Source of the DNA: an uncultured Opitutia bacterium
GTDB lineage: Bacteria > Verrucomicrobiota > Verrucomicrobiia > Opitutales > Opitutaceae
Assembly: GCA_903862955.1 (NCBI GenBank)
Contig: CAIPAH010000025.1
Span: 17,809-81,808, forward strand
Direction of reading: 5' to 3'
Length of the DNA: 64,000 nt
Both the position numbers and the translations under genes were made by a program. Positions 47,213 through 54,427 of this stretch are shown in pieces (the first letter of the stretch is position 1; each line of letters opens with the position of its first letter). Below the pieces are notes generated by a model, which saw only the letters and a list, made by a program, of their open reading frames with translations, was not told the DNA's origin and ran no database searches.

Positions 47213-47288
47213 CATTCTGAGCGCAGCGAAGAATCCACTTGGAGCCAGCCAACGGACTCCCACTGGATTCTTCGCTGCGCTCAGAATG
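47213..47288. repeat. Palindromic element (CATTCTGAGCG type), 25-bp perfect arms
   Basis: Arms 47213-47237 and 47264-47288 are exact inverted complements over 25 bp, with a 26-bp spacer. It starts 7 bp past the HAD gene stop and may also act as a transcript 3' end, although no T-run follows. Confidence 0.85.
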
Positions 47289-47340
47289 ACAAACGTCCGT
47301 TGCCCCCATGCGGGTAAAGTTGCGCCAGCGCGCAACCTAC

Positions 47341-47373
47341 ATTCGCGCTAATTCGCGCGTTTCGCGGGCAACC
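47341..47373. repeat. Half copy of the GCCCGCGAATC palindrome
   Basis: 33 bp matching 46505-46537 at 28 positions, lying directly against the stop of the ABC-F gene. Confidence 0.6.
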
Positions 47374-49173
47374 TCAACCCTCCAACTCGGCCCACCGCGC
47401 ATACGCCGCGGCCAGCTCCGCCTCGATGTCATGCAGCCGCGTTGTCGCCTGCTTCACTTCGGCCGCCGGCTTCTTGAAAAACGCCGGATCCGCCAGCCGG
47501 GCCGTCAGCTCGGCCTGCTCGGCCTCGAGCTTCTCAATCGTCTTCGGCAGCGCCTCCTGCTCGGCGCGCTCCTTGTTCGAAAGCTTGCGCACCTTCTTGC
47601 CGGCCGCGGGCACGCTCGCCGCCTCCTTCGCGGCCCGCTTCGCTTGCTCTTCGGCGGCGGCCGCCGCGACGGCTTTCCGGGTCTTCTCTTTCTGCCAGTC
47701 GTCGTAGCCGCCGACGTATTCCGTGATCTTCCCCTCGCCCTCGAAGACCAGCAGGCTCGTGCAGACTTCGTTAAGAAACGCGCGGTCATGGCTCACGAGC
47801 AGCAGCGTCCCGCCGAATTCCACCAGCAAGTCCTCAAGCAGCTCCAGGGTTTCCGCATCGAGGTCGTTGGTCGGCTCGTCCAGGACGAGCACGTTGCAGG
47901 GTTTTGTGAACAGCCGTGCCAGCAACAGCCGGTTCCGCTCGCCGCCCGACAGCGCCTTGATCGGCGTCCGCGCCCGGGCGGGTTCGAACAAAAAATCCTC
48001 GAGGTAGGAAATCACGTGCCGGACCTTGCCGTTGATCGTCACCGTCGCATTGCCATCCGCCACCGCGTCCTGCACGCGCATCGTGTCGTCGAGCTGCGCG
48101 CGCAACTGGTCGAAATAAACCACTTCCAATCGCGTGCCCTGCTCCACCTTGCCCGCGGTCGGCGTCAACTGGCCCAGGAGCAGCCGTAGCAGCGTCGTCT
48201 TGCCCGCGCCGTTCGGCCCCACGATGCCGATCTTGTCGCCGCGCTCGATGCGCGTGGTCAGGTCGCGGATGATCCAGCGGTCGGCATACTTGAATCCCGC
48301 GCCCTCGCAGGCGATCACCTTGAAGCCGCTCCGGTCCGCCTCCTGCGCCGTCAGCTTCGCCGTGCCCGTCCGGTCCCGCCGCGCTGCCCGCTCGGCGCGC
48401 ATTTTTTCCAGAGCGTGAATGCGGTTGTTCGCTCGCGATCGCTGCGCCTTCACGCCGCGACGGATCCACGTCTCCTCCTGCGCGAGCTTCTTGTCGAACT
48501 CCGCGCGCTCGACTTCCTCGGCCTCCAGCACGGCCTCCTTGCGCACAAGGAACGTGTCGTAGTCACACGCCCAGCCGACGAGCTTGCCGCGGTCCACTTC
48601 CACGATGCGCGTGGCGATCTTCCGCAGGAACGCCCGGTCGTGCGTCACGAACAGCAGCGCCCCGCCCCACTCGAGCAGAAACTCCTCAAGCCACTCGATC
48701 GACTCCAGGTCCAAATGATTCGTCGGCTCGTCCAGCAGCAGCAGCTGCGGTGCCTCCACCAATCCCCGCGCCAGCAGCACGCGGCGCTTCTGTCCCGCGG
48801 ACAGGGACGCGAACTCACTCTCCGCCGGCAGTCCCATCTGCTCGAGCAGTCGCTCGGCGCGGTCATGCCGCTCCCAGTCATTGTGCTCCTCGTAGCTCCC
48901 GCCCTCGCCCTCGACGACGCTCCGCACCGTGCCCGCGAGTCCCGCCGGCACTTCCTGCCGCAGCGTCGAGAACACCGCGCCCGCCTGCCGGAAAACCTGG
49001 CCGTCGTCCGGCTTGATCTCGCCGGCGATCAATTTCATCAGCGTCGACTTGCCCGCGCCGTTGCGCCCGACGAGGCACACGCGCTCGCCGCGGTCGATCT
49101 GGAGATTGACGCGGTCGAGCAGCGGCGGGCCGCCGAAGCTGAGGCTGACATCGAGTAAACTGACAATGGCCAT
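47374..49173 (-). CDS. ABC-F family ATPase (Uup/Ettx-like)
   Basis: A 599-residue soluble protein with two ABC ATPase domains and no membrane part. Domain 1 has Walker A GRNGAGKST, signature LSAGQ, Walker B LLLLDEPTNHLD and FVTHDRAFL. The linker contains RRGVKAQRSRANNRIHALEKMRAE, the P-site tRNA interaction motif of ABC-F proteins. Domain 2 has GPNGAGKTT, LSGGE, LVLDEPTNDLD and VSHDRAFL. The C-terminal coiled coil (about 540-599) is as in Uup. It acts on the ribosome to relieve stalled translation, or in DNA-related functions for Uup. ATG 49173 (MAIVSLLDVS) is clear; the upstream open frame is antisense of the glycosyltransferase gene. Confidence 0.93.
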   Translation of the reverse strand: MAIVSLLDVSLSFGGPPLLDRVNLQIDRGERVCLVGRNGAGKSTLMKLIAGEIKPDDGQVFRQAGAVFSTLRQEVPAGLAGTVRSVVEGEGGSYEEHNDWERHDRAERLLEQMGLPAESEFASLSAGQKRRVLLARGLVEAPQLLLLDEPTNHLDLESIEWLEEFLLEWGGALLFVTHDRAFLRKIATRIVEVDRGKLVGWACDYDTFLVRKEAVLEAEEVERAEFDKKLAQEETWIRRGVKAQRSRANNRIHALEKMRAERAARRDRTGTAKLTAQEADRSGFKVIACEGAGFKYADRWIIRDLTTRIERGDKIGIVGPNGAGKTTLLRLLLGQLTPTAGKVEQGTRLEVVYFDQLRAQLDDTMRVQDAVADGNATVTINGKVRHVISYLEDFLFEPARARTPIKALSGGERNRLLLARLFTKPCNVLVLDEPTNDLDAETLELLEDLLVEFGGTLLLVSHDRAFLNEVCTSLLVFEGEGKITEYVGGYDDWQKEKTRKAVAAAAAEEQAKRAAKEAASVPAAGKKVRKLSNKERAEQEALPKTIEKLEAEQAELTARLADPAFFKKPAAEVKQATTRLHDIEAELAAAYARWAELEG

Positions 49174-49230
49174 GGGTGGAACCGTGCAGGTTGGACAACG
49201 ACCGCCCGGCAGCGCAAGGTCTGTGTGCAG

Positions 49231-49989
49231 ATGGCCCTTCCCCCGCGTTACAACGTCCTCGGCGTCGGTGTGTCGGAGCTGACCCTGGCCTCGGCCTGCG
49301 AACTCGTGCTGGCCGCCCGCAACTCCCGCCCCCTCGGCTACGTGTGCGTCACGCCCGTCCATGCGGTCAGCGAGGCGTGCGCCGACGCGTCGTTCCGCAA
49401 GATCCTCAACGCGTCCTACCTCACCACCCCCGACGGCATGCCGCTCGTCTGGCTCGCCCCGCCGGGCGTCGAGCGCGTGTATGGACCCGACTTGATGCTC
49501 GCCGCGTGCGACGCCGGCCGCGCCGTGGACCTGCGGCATTATTTTTACGGCGGCGCCCCGGGCGTGGCGGATGCGCTCCGCGAAAAACTCACCGCCCGCT
49601 TTCCCGGACTCGAGGTCGCGGGCACGTTCACTCCGCCCTACCGGCCGTTGACTCCCGGCGAACTCGCCGAGCTGCACGCCAACGTAGCCCACACGCGGCC
49701 CGACGTCATCTGGGTGGGCCTCGGCACGCCGAAACAGGAACGCTTCATGGCCGCGCATTGGAAGACGCTCAACGCCGGCCTCCTCATCGGCGTGGGTGCG
49801 GCGTTCGATTTCCACTCCGGCCGCGTGCGCCAGGCTCCGCGCTGGATGCAGCGCTGCGGCCTCGAGTGGTTCTTCCGCCTCTGCACCGAACCGCGAAGAT
49901 TGGGACCCAGATATCTCAAGACGAACCCGCTTTTTCTCCTGCGCGTCCTCGCCCAAAAAACCGGTCTGAAGAAATACCCGATGGCTTAA
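49231..49989 (+). CDS. WecG/TagA/CpsF-family glycosyltransferase
   Basis: A 252-residue GT26 enzyme. Hallmarks are NVLGVGVSELTLASACELV at the start, VTPVHAVSEACAD, LTTPDGMPLVW, YGPDLML, FYGGAPGVADAL, PDVIWVGLGTPKQERFM and GVGAAFDFHSGRVRQAPRWMQRCGLEW. These enzymes add ManNAcA, ManNAc or a related sugar to a lipid-linked acceptor for exopolysaccharide or teichoic-acid-like polymers. ATG 49231 was chosen; a GTG two codons earlier is possible. It is divergent from the ABC-F gene (57 bp apart). It is 4.4 kb from the exosortase/glycan locus and could serve it. Confidence 0.93.
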   Translation: MALPPRYNVLGVGVSELTLASACELVLAARNSRPLGYVCVTPVHAVSEACADASFRKILNASYLTTPDGMPLVWLAPPGVERVYGPDLMLAACDAGRAVDLRHYFYGGAPGVADALREKLTARFPGLEVAGTFTPPYRPLTPGELAELHANVAHTRPDVIWVGLGTPKQERFMAAHWKTLNAGLLIGVGAAFDFHSGRVRQAPRWMQRCGLEWFFRLCTEPRRLGPRYLKTNPLFLLRVLAQKTGLKKYPMA

Positions 49990-50000
49990 GCCGGAAGCCA

Positions 50001-50055
50001 GGAAACCAGGAAGCGATCCCCGTCAGTCTGACCTCTTTTCCGGTTCCTGGTTTCC
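50001..50055. repeat. Palindromic element (CCAGGAAACCAGGAA type)
   Basis: A 12-bp perfect inverted repeat (50001-50012 with 50044-50055), extended by AGCCGG/CCGGCT ends, in the 79 bp between two convergent genes. The left arm contains the tandem CCAGGAAACCAGGAA. Confidence 0.7.
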
Positions 50056-50068
50056 GGCTAAAAAAATC

Positions 50069-50734
50069 TCAGAACAACTCCCTCTGCCGCAGCGCGTCGC
50101 GCTTCTCCGCGTCGAGGGTGCTGAAGGCCAGGAGCTGCATCACCGACATCTCCGCCAGCCGCGGGTCGCGCGCCAGCGACGCCAACAGCAACGCCCCCGC
50201 CAGCGCATCGTAGAGCGCCGCATGGTAGCGCCGGCGCTCCGGCGGGCAGTGCACCTGCGCCAGCGCGTCGAGCTCCGGCTGCAGCCCGCTCGCTGCCACC
50301 AGCGTCTCGAGCCGGCCGGAGTCAAAGCGCGGATAAAACTGCGCGTAGAGCCGCGCCGAGTCCACCCACGGCCCCCACTCGACGATGCTCTCGCCCGGAC
50401 GCGCAAAGTCCGGCGAGCTGCGCGGATACGGCCAGATCGACTTCAACAGCCCGTTTTCCACGCCCGCGTAATGCGCCGCCAGCGGCCCGTGCTCCCGCAA
50501 CTTCGCGAAATACTCCCACTCATCCGCAAACGGCGCCGCACCCGCCAGCATGCTCTCCTGCAATCCATGCACCGCCACGTCCTCCGGCCGCACCGCACCC
50601 ATCGCCCGGCACAGCCGCGTCCGCGCCGTCACGATCCTGCCGTCCAACACTTCCGCCACCCCGAACTCGAGGATGCCCGACGTCCGGCTTCCCTCAAAGT
50701 CCACGAAATAGATCGGCTGGCGGGTCCAGGACAT
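50069..50734 (-). CDS. DnaQ-like 3'-5' exonuclease (DEDDh)
   Basis: A 221-residue RNase H-fold exonuclease. Exo I is YFVDFEGS (Asp12, Glu14), followed by VHGLQESML, Exo II LAAHYAGVENGLLKS, and Exo III RRYHAALYDALAGALLL with the catalytic His and Asp. This is the core of the DNA polymerase III epsilon/exonuclease family, with unusual WGPWVDSARLYAQFYPRFD in the middle. It may act in DNA or RNA end trimming. ATG 50734 was chosen because similarity starts at PIYFVDFEGS; the frame upstream contains another palindromic repeat and is not credible. Confidence 0.84.
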   Translation of the reverse strand: MSWTRQPIYFVDFEGSRTSGILEFGVAEVLDGRIVTARTRLCRAMGAVRPEDVAVHGLQESMLAGAAPFADEWEYFAKLREHGPLAAHYAGVENGLLKSIWPYPRSSPDFARPGESIVEWGPWVDSARLYAQFYPRFDSGRLETLVAASGLQPELDALAQVHCPPERRRYHAALYDALAGALLLASLARDPRLAEMSVMQLLAFSTLDAEKRDALRQRELF

Positions 50735-50791
50735 TGCCTGCAAGGAACACTGCACCGCATGTCCGCCGCAACCAAATCCATCGGAGTTTTT

Positions 50792-50878
50792 CACGCAAAG
50801 CCGCCAAGGTCCGATCCAAAATGACCGGTTTCCGTCCCGAATGGTTCCAATCTTGGCGGCTTCGCGCCTTTGCGTGAC
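50792..50878. repeat. Palindromic element (TCACGCAAAG type)
   Basis: Two paired blocks: 10 bp (50792-50801 with 50869-50878) and 9 bp (50801-50809 with 50853-50861). It lies between the exonuclease and the inositol-phosphatase family gene. Elements of this cacgcaaagccgccaagg form occur in many bacterial genomes. Confidence 0.75.
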
Positions 50879-50937
50879 CCAAAACTCTCCCAGAAATTTT
50901 CGTGTCTTCCCGCTGTTTCCCCGCTTCAACGTAGACC

Positions 50938-51711
50938 GTGGACCTGACCCCCTACCGCGCCTTCGCCACCGAGCTCGCCCAGCAAAGCGGTGACTTCATC
51001 CGCCCGCATTTCGGCAGCGCGAGCCTGGTCGTCGAGACCAAGACCGACGCCTCTCCCGTCACCGTCGCCGACCGCGGCGCCGAGGAGCTGATGCGGAAGC
51101 TCATCAGGGCGAAGTTCCCCGCGCACGGCATCATCGGCGAGGAAATGGGCAACGACCGCCCCGACGCCGAGTTTGTCTGGGTGCTCGACCCGATCGACGG
51201 CACCAAGTCCTTCATCACCGGCGTCCCGCTCTGGGGCACGCTCATCGCCCTGCTCCACCGCGGTCAGCCCGTGCTCGGCGTGATCCACCAGCCCGTCCTG
51301 CACCAGCTCATGCTCGGCGACGGCACCACGACCACGCTCAACGGCCGCCCCGTTCGCGTCCGCTTCACCACCCGCATCGAGGACGCCACCTTCCTCACCA
51401 GCGATCCCTTCAACCCGTCCAAGTATCAAAACGGCGCCGCCTTCACCGCCCTCCGCCAGCGCGCCAAACTCGTGCGCACGTGGGGCGACTGCTACGGCTA
51501 CCTCCTCGTCGCCGCCGGCCTCGCCGACGTGATGTGCGACCCGATCATGAACCCCTGGGACATCGCCGCCCTCGTCCCCGTCATCCGCGGCGCCGGCGGC
51601 ATCATCACCGACTGGAAAGGCGGCCCCGCCTACCCGGCGGAGTCTACCGTGGCCGCCACGCCCGCACTACACGCACAAGTCATCAAGGCGCTGAATCCCG
51701 TCAGCCAATAA
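50938..51711 (+). CDS. Inositol monophosphatase-family phosphatase (HisN-like)
   Basis: A 257-residue Mg-dependent phosphatase. The metal ligands are visible as Glu68/69 of GIIGEEMG, the signature WVLDPIDGTKSF (Asp84, Asp87), and the last Asp of MNPWDIAAL. The residues around GTKSFITGVPLWGTLIAL and VRTWGDCYGYLLVAAG are those of the histidinol-phosphatase (HisN) branch rather than of inositol phosphatase or CysQ. Start is GTG 50938. No other his genes are near. Confidence 0.87.
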   Translation: MDLTPYRAFATELAQQSGDFIRPHFGSASLVVETKTDASPVTVADRGAEELMRKLIRAKFPAHGIIGEEMGNDRPDAEFVWVLDPIDGTKSFITGVPLWGTLIALLHRGQPVLGVIHQPVLHQLMLGDGTTTTLNGRPVRVRFTTRIEDATFLTSDPFNPSKYQNGAAFTALRQRAKLVRTWGDCYGYLLVAAGLADVMCDPIMNPWDIAALVPVIRGAGGIITDWKGGPAYPAESTVAATPALHAQVIKALNPVSQ

Positions 51712-51726
51712 GTATTCTCAGATAGT

Positions 51727-52191
51727 ATGTCTCCGAGCATTCAAATTACGCGTTACCCATACGAGGAGCCGTACCATTTAAACCTTCGGCTCGCGGCAAC
51801 GAACGGGCGAGTCTGCGGGAACTTGGAATATTACTGTAATGCAAGTGATCTCACCTCGCTTTCACAGAAACTTGCGGCTTTTTCCGGCCATCAAGGAGAC
51901 GAGATCGTCTACCAATTGGGCTCCGAGAAAACCGAAGATCGTTTCGCTTTCTTCCTCAGCCTGAAATTTAGGGCGTTAACCAAGAGGGGGAAATGTGTGG
52001 TCGTCATCCGCCTGAATAACAATCAGGCCGTCCCTGAAAGGGAAGTGACCGAGTTTTGCATCGAAGCTGAGGTCCCAGCAATTAATCGACTCGGAAATCT
52101 GCTCGCGGAGTTTGGTCGCCTAGAACATCGCGTCCTCAAATGGACGCTGCAGGATGGCGAACTCGGGAATGAAGATTCCGAGCCGACTTAG
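51727..52191 (+). CDS. Hypothetical protein of low G+C
   Basis: A 154-residue protein I do not recognise. It begins MSPSIQITRYPYEEPYHLNL and looks like a small mixed alpha/beta protein with no signal peptide or membrane segment (NGRVCGNLEYYCNASDLTSLSQKLAAF, EDRFAFFLSLKFRALTKRGKCVVVIRLNNN). By hand count 51721-52140 has about 50 % G+C, against about 67 % in the neighbours, and codon use is mixed. This suggests recent acquisition. The length and fold impression resemble small immunity-type proteins, but no toxin gene is adjacent. It starts 15 bp after the HisN-like gene and converges on queF with a 4-bp overlap. Confidence 0.7.
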   Translation: MSPSIQITRYPYEEPYHLNLRLAATNGRVCGNLEYYCNASDLTSLSQKLAAFSGHQGDEIVYQLGSEKTEDRFAFFLSLKFRALTKRGKCVVVIRLNNNQAVPEREVTEFCIEAEVPAINRLGNLLAEFGRLEHRVLKWTLQDGELGNEDSEPT

Positions 52192-52547
52192 GTTTTCTTC
52201 CGCTTGGTGGCCCAGTTCGCCACCACACGCGACGTAAAGCCGCCGCGGGCCTTCCAGTTGGCGATGATCGTGAGCGAGCGCGGCTGGAGCGCCTTGCCGA
52301 GGTCGTCGCAGATCTTGTTCGTCGCGGCCTCGAAGAAGATGCCTTCGTTGCGGAAGGCGTGGAAATAGAGCTTCAGCGACTTCAGCTCGACGCACTTTTT
52401 GTCGGCCACGTAGCTCACGGTGATGTCCGCGAAGTCCGGGTGCCCCGTCATCGGGCACAGCGACGTGAACTCGTGGTGCGTGTGCTCGATCAGGTAATCA
52501 CGCGACGGCGCGGGATTCGGAAAGGTCTCGAGGAGTTTCGGGTCCAT
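52188..52547 (-). CDS. queF: NADPH-dependent 7-cyano-7-deazaguanine reductase QueF (type I)
   Basis: A 119-residue T-fold enzyme, the short unimodular QueF. The catalytic Cys31 and Asp38 stand with the correct spacing in FTSLCPMTGHPDFADI. The QueF motif KSLKLYFHAFRNEGIFFE binds NADPH. It reduces preQ0 to preQ1 in queuosine synthesis. No other que genes are nearby. ATG 52547 is unambiguous. A palindromic repeat separates it from rny. Confidence 0.95.
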   Translation of the reverse strand: MDPKLLETFPNPAPSRDYLIEHTHHEFTSLCPMTGHPDFADITVSYVADKKCVELKSLKLYFHAFRNEGIFFEAATNKICDDLGKALQPRSLTIIANWKARGGFTSRVVANWATKRKKT

Positions 52548-52565
52548 CTGAAGGAGTGTTAGGTA

Positions 52566-52664
52566 TTACGTGTTAAGTGTTAAGTTTCAGAAACCCAAAC
52601 AGTGATGCGTCTGGAAAGGTTAGCGTCCGGATCGAAAACATAACACCTAAAACTTAACACGTAA
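52566..52664. repeat. Palindromic element (ACGTGTTAAGTGTTAAG type)
   Basis: A 13-bp perfect inverted repeat (52566-52578 with 52652-52664). The arms are extended by further GTGTTA/TAACAC units on both sides (52557-52675). It is AT-rich within a GC-rich genome and lies between rny and queF. Confidence 0.75.
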
Positions 52665-52681
52665 CACGTCGAAACTGCCAT

Positions 52682-54238
52682 TCAGGTGGCGGTTTCGGTA
52701 TACCTCTGCTCCCGGATCACCGTGATCTTGATCGTGCTGGGATACTGCAGCTCGGCTTCGATCCGCGCCCGCAGCTGCTTCGCCAGCTCGCGCGCGCCTT
52801 CGTCCGTCACCACCTGCGGCGCCACCACCACGCGGATCTCGCGGCCGGCCTGAATGGCGAACGCCTGCTGCACGCCGTCGAGTGTGAGCGCCAGTTTCTC
52901 CAGCTTCTCGAGCCGCTGCGCGTAGATCGCCGCCGACTCGGCGCGCGCGCCCGGGCGCACGGCGGAAATCGTGTCGGCGAGGATCACCAGACCCGCGTAA
53001 ACCGTCTCGGGCTTCACTTCCTCGTGATGCGCCGCGACGGCGTTCACCACGATCGGTGTCTCGCCGTAGCGCTTGATGAACTCCGCCCCGATGTGCGCGT
53101 GGCTGCCCTCGAGCTCGGCGCTGGCGGCTTTGCCGATATCGTGCAGCAGGCCCGCGCGCTTGGCAACGTTCGGGTCGAGGCCGACCTCGCTCGCGAGCAT
53201 CGACGCCAAAAACCCCGTCTCCACCGAGTGATCCAGCACGTTCTGGTTGTAGGAAAACCGGTATTTCAGCCCGCCGAGCAGCTTGATGATCTCCGGGTGC
53301 AGTCCGTTGATGTTCAGGCGGCCCACCGCGTCGTTGCCCGCCGCGGTGATGGTCAGGTCCATCTCGTCCTGCGCGCGCTTCACGAACTCCTCGATGCTCG
53401 CCGGGTGGATGCGTCCGTCCTTCACGAGCGCCTCGAGCGCCACGCGCGCGACTTCGCGCCGCACCGGGTCGAACGACGACAGCAGCACCATGCCCGGCGA
53501 CTCGTCGATCAGGATGGTCACGCCCGTCGCGGACTCGAAGGCTTTGATGTTGCGGCCCTCGCGGCCGATGATCCGGCCCTTCATGTCCTCGCTCGGCAGC
53601 GCCACCTGCGTGGACGTCATGTCGTTGGCCGGCTTGATTGCCAGCCGCTGCATGGTGGCGACGAGGATGCGGCGCGCGTCGGTCTGGAGTTCCTGCTCCG
53701 ACTTTTCCATCACCTCGCGGCGCAGGCCCCGCAGCTCGTCCTGGCACTCGAGCAAGACTTCCTCGCGCAGCGCGCGGCGGATCTCCTCGGCATCCATCTG
53801 GGATACGCCCTCGAGCCGCTTCCGCACGCTCTTGGACAACGCGCGGATCGCGTCGCGCGCCTGGCGCACCGCCGCGTTCTCGCGGTTGAGGCGTTCCTGC
53901 TTCTGCTCAAACTGGTAGTCGAGGAGCGCCAGCGACTCCTCGTGGGCGCGGATCTCGCGCAGCCGCACGTCCGCCTCGATCTCGCGCCGGTCAAATTCGC
54001 GGTTCGCCTCCGCGCGCTTCTCCTGGATCTCCACCTCGGCCTTTTGCTTCATCTCCTCCGCCGCCACCGCCGCCTCGCGGCGCGCGACCTCGCTCAGCTC
54101 CGCCGCCTGCTCGTGCGCCACGCGGCGCGTGTGCCGCGTGAGCGCCCAGACGACGAGAAAGCCGATCCCGCCGCCGATCAACAGCGCCAGGGGAAACGAC
54201 CAGTCGCTGAGATAGCTGACGGCGCCCAGGAGGGCCAT
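52682..54238 (-). CDS. rny: Ribonuclease Y
   Basis: A 518-residue membrane-anchored endoribonuclease. An N-terminal TM helix (about 11-33: DWSFPLALLIGGGIGFLVVWAL) is followed by a long charged coiled coil (35-205) and a KH domain with MKGRIIGREGRNIKAFESATGVTILID. The HD domain has LDHSVETGFLASMLASEVG, the metal motif AGLLHDIGKA, and VAAHHEEV. It starts bulk mRNA decay at the inner membrane. The last residues VIREQRYTETAT replace the usual KVTVIRETRAVEYAK. ATG 54238 opens directly before the TM helix; the frame extends to 54301 without support. Confidence 0.96.
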   Translation of the reverse strand: MALLGAVSYLSDWSFPLALLIGGGIGFLVVWALTRHTRRVAHEQAAELSEVARREAAVAAEEMKQKAEVEIQEKRAEANREFDRREIEADVRLREIRAHEESLALLDYQFEQKQERLNRENAAVRQARDAIRALSKSVRKRLEGVSQMDAEEIRRALREEVLLECQDELRGLRREVMEKSEQELQTDARRILVATMQRLAIKPANDMTSTQVALPSEDMKGRIIGREGRNIKAFESATGVTILIDESPGMVLLSSFDPVRREVARVALEALVKDGRIHPASIEEFVKRAQDEMDLTITAAGNDAVGRLNINGLHPEIIKLLGGLKYRFSYNQNVLDHSVETGFLASMLASEVGLDPNVAKRAGLLHDIGKAASAELEGSHAHIGAEFIKRYGETPIVVNAVAAHHEEVKPETVYAGLVILADTISAVRPGARAESAAIYAQRLEKLEKLALTLDGVQQAFAIQAGREIRVVVAPQVVTDEGARELAKQLRARIEAELQYPSTIKITVIREQRYTETAT

Positions 54239-54342
54239 GGGTTCTGCACAGGCGTAAATCAAAGGACGCGAACGGTAACGGGCGCCCGCCTGAAAGTTCA
54301 ACCTTTCTTGCGCCCCATGACGGACGCAAAGCGACGAGGATT

Positions 54343-54425
54343 GTCATTGCGAGGAGTCCCGCTTGGCGGGACGACGAAGCAATCCAGCTGGATCGCCACA
54401 CCCGGCGCAGCCGGTTCGCGATGAC
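54343..54425. repeat. Palindromic element (GTCATTGCGAGGAG type)
   Basis: 83 bp bounded by inverted GTCATtGCGA/TCGCgATGAC ends (54343-54352 and 54416-54425), with an inner hairpin TCCCGC-ttg-GCGGGA at 54357-54371 and the core cgacgaagcaatccag. It lies in the rny upstream region and stops 2 bp before the exosortase stop codon. Confidence 0.78.
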
Positions 54426-54427
54426 AT

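Noticed and set aside
49981..50070. Inverted repeat between two convergent genes considered as a bidirectional terminator
   Set aside because: The run after the right arm is A-rich on the plus strand, so neither strand has a T-run after the stem; it fits a palindromic repeat better.
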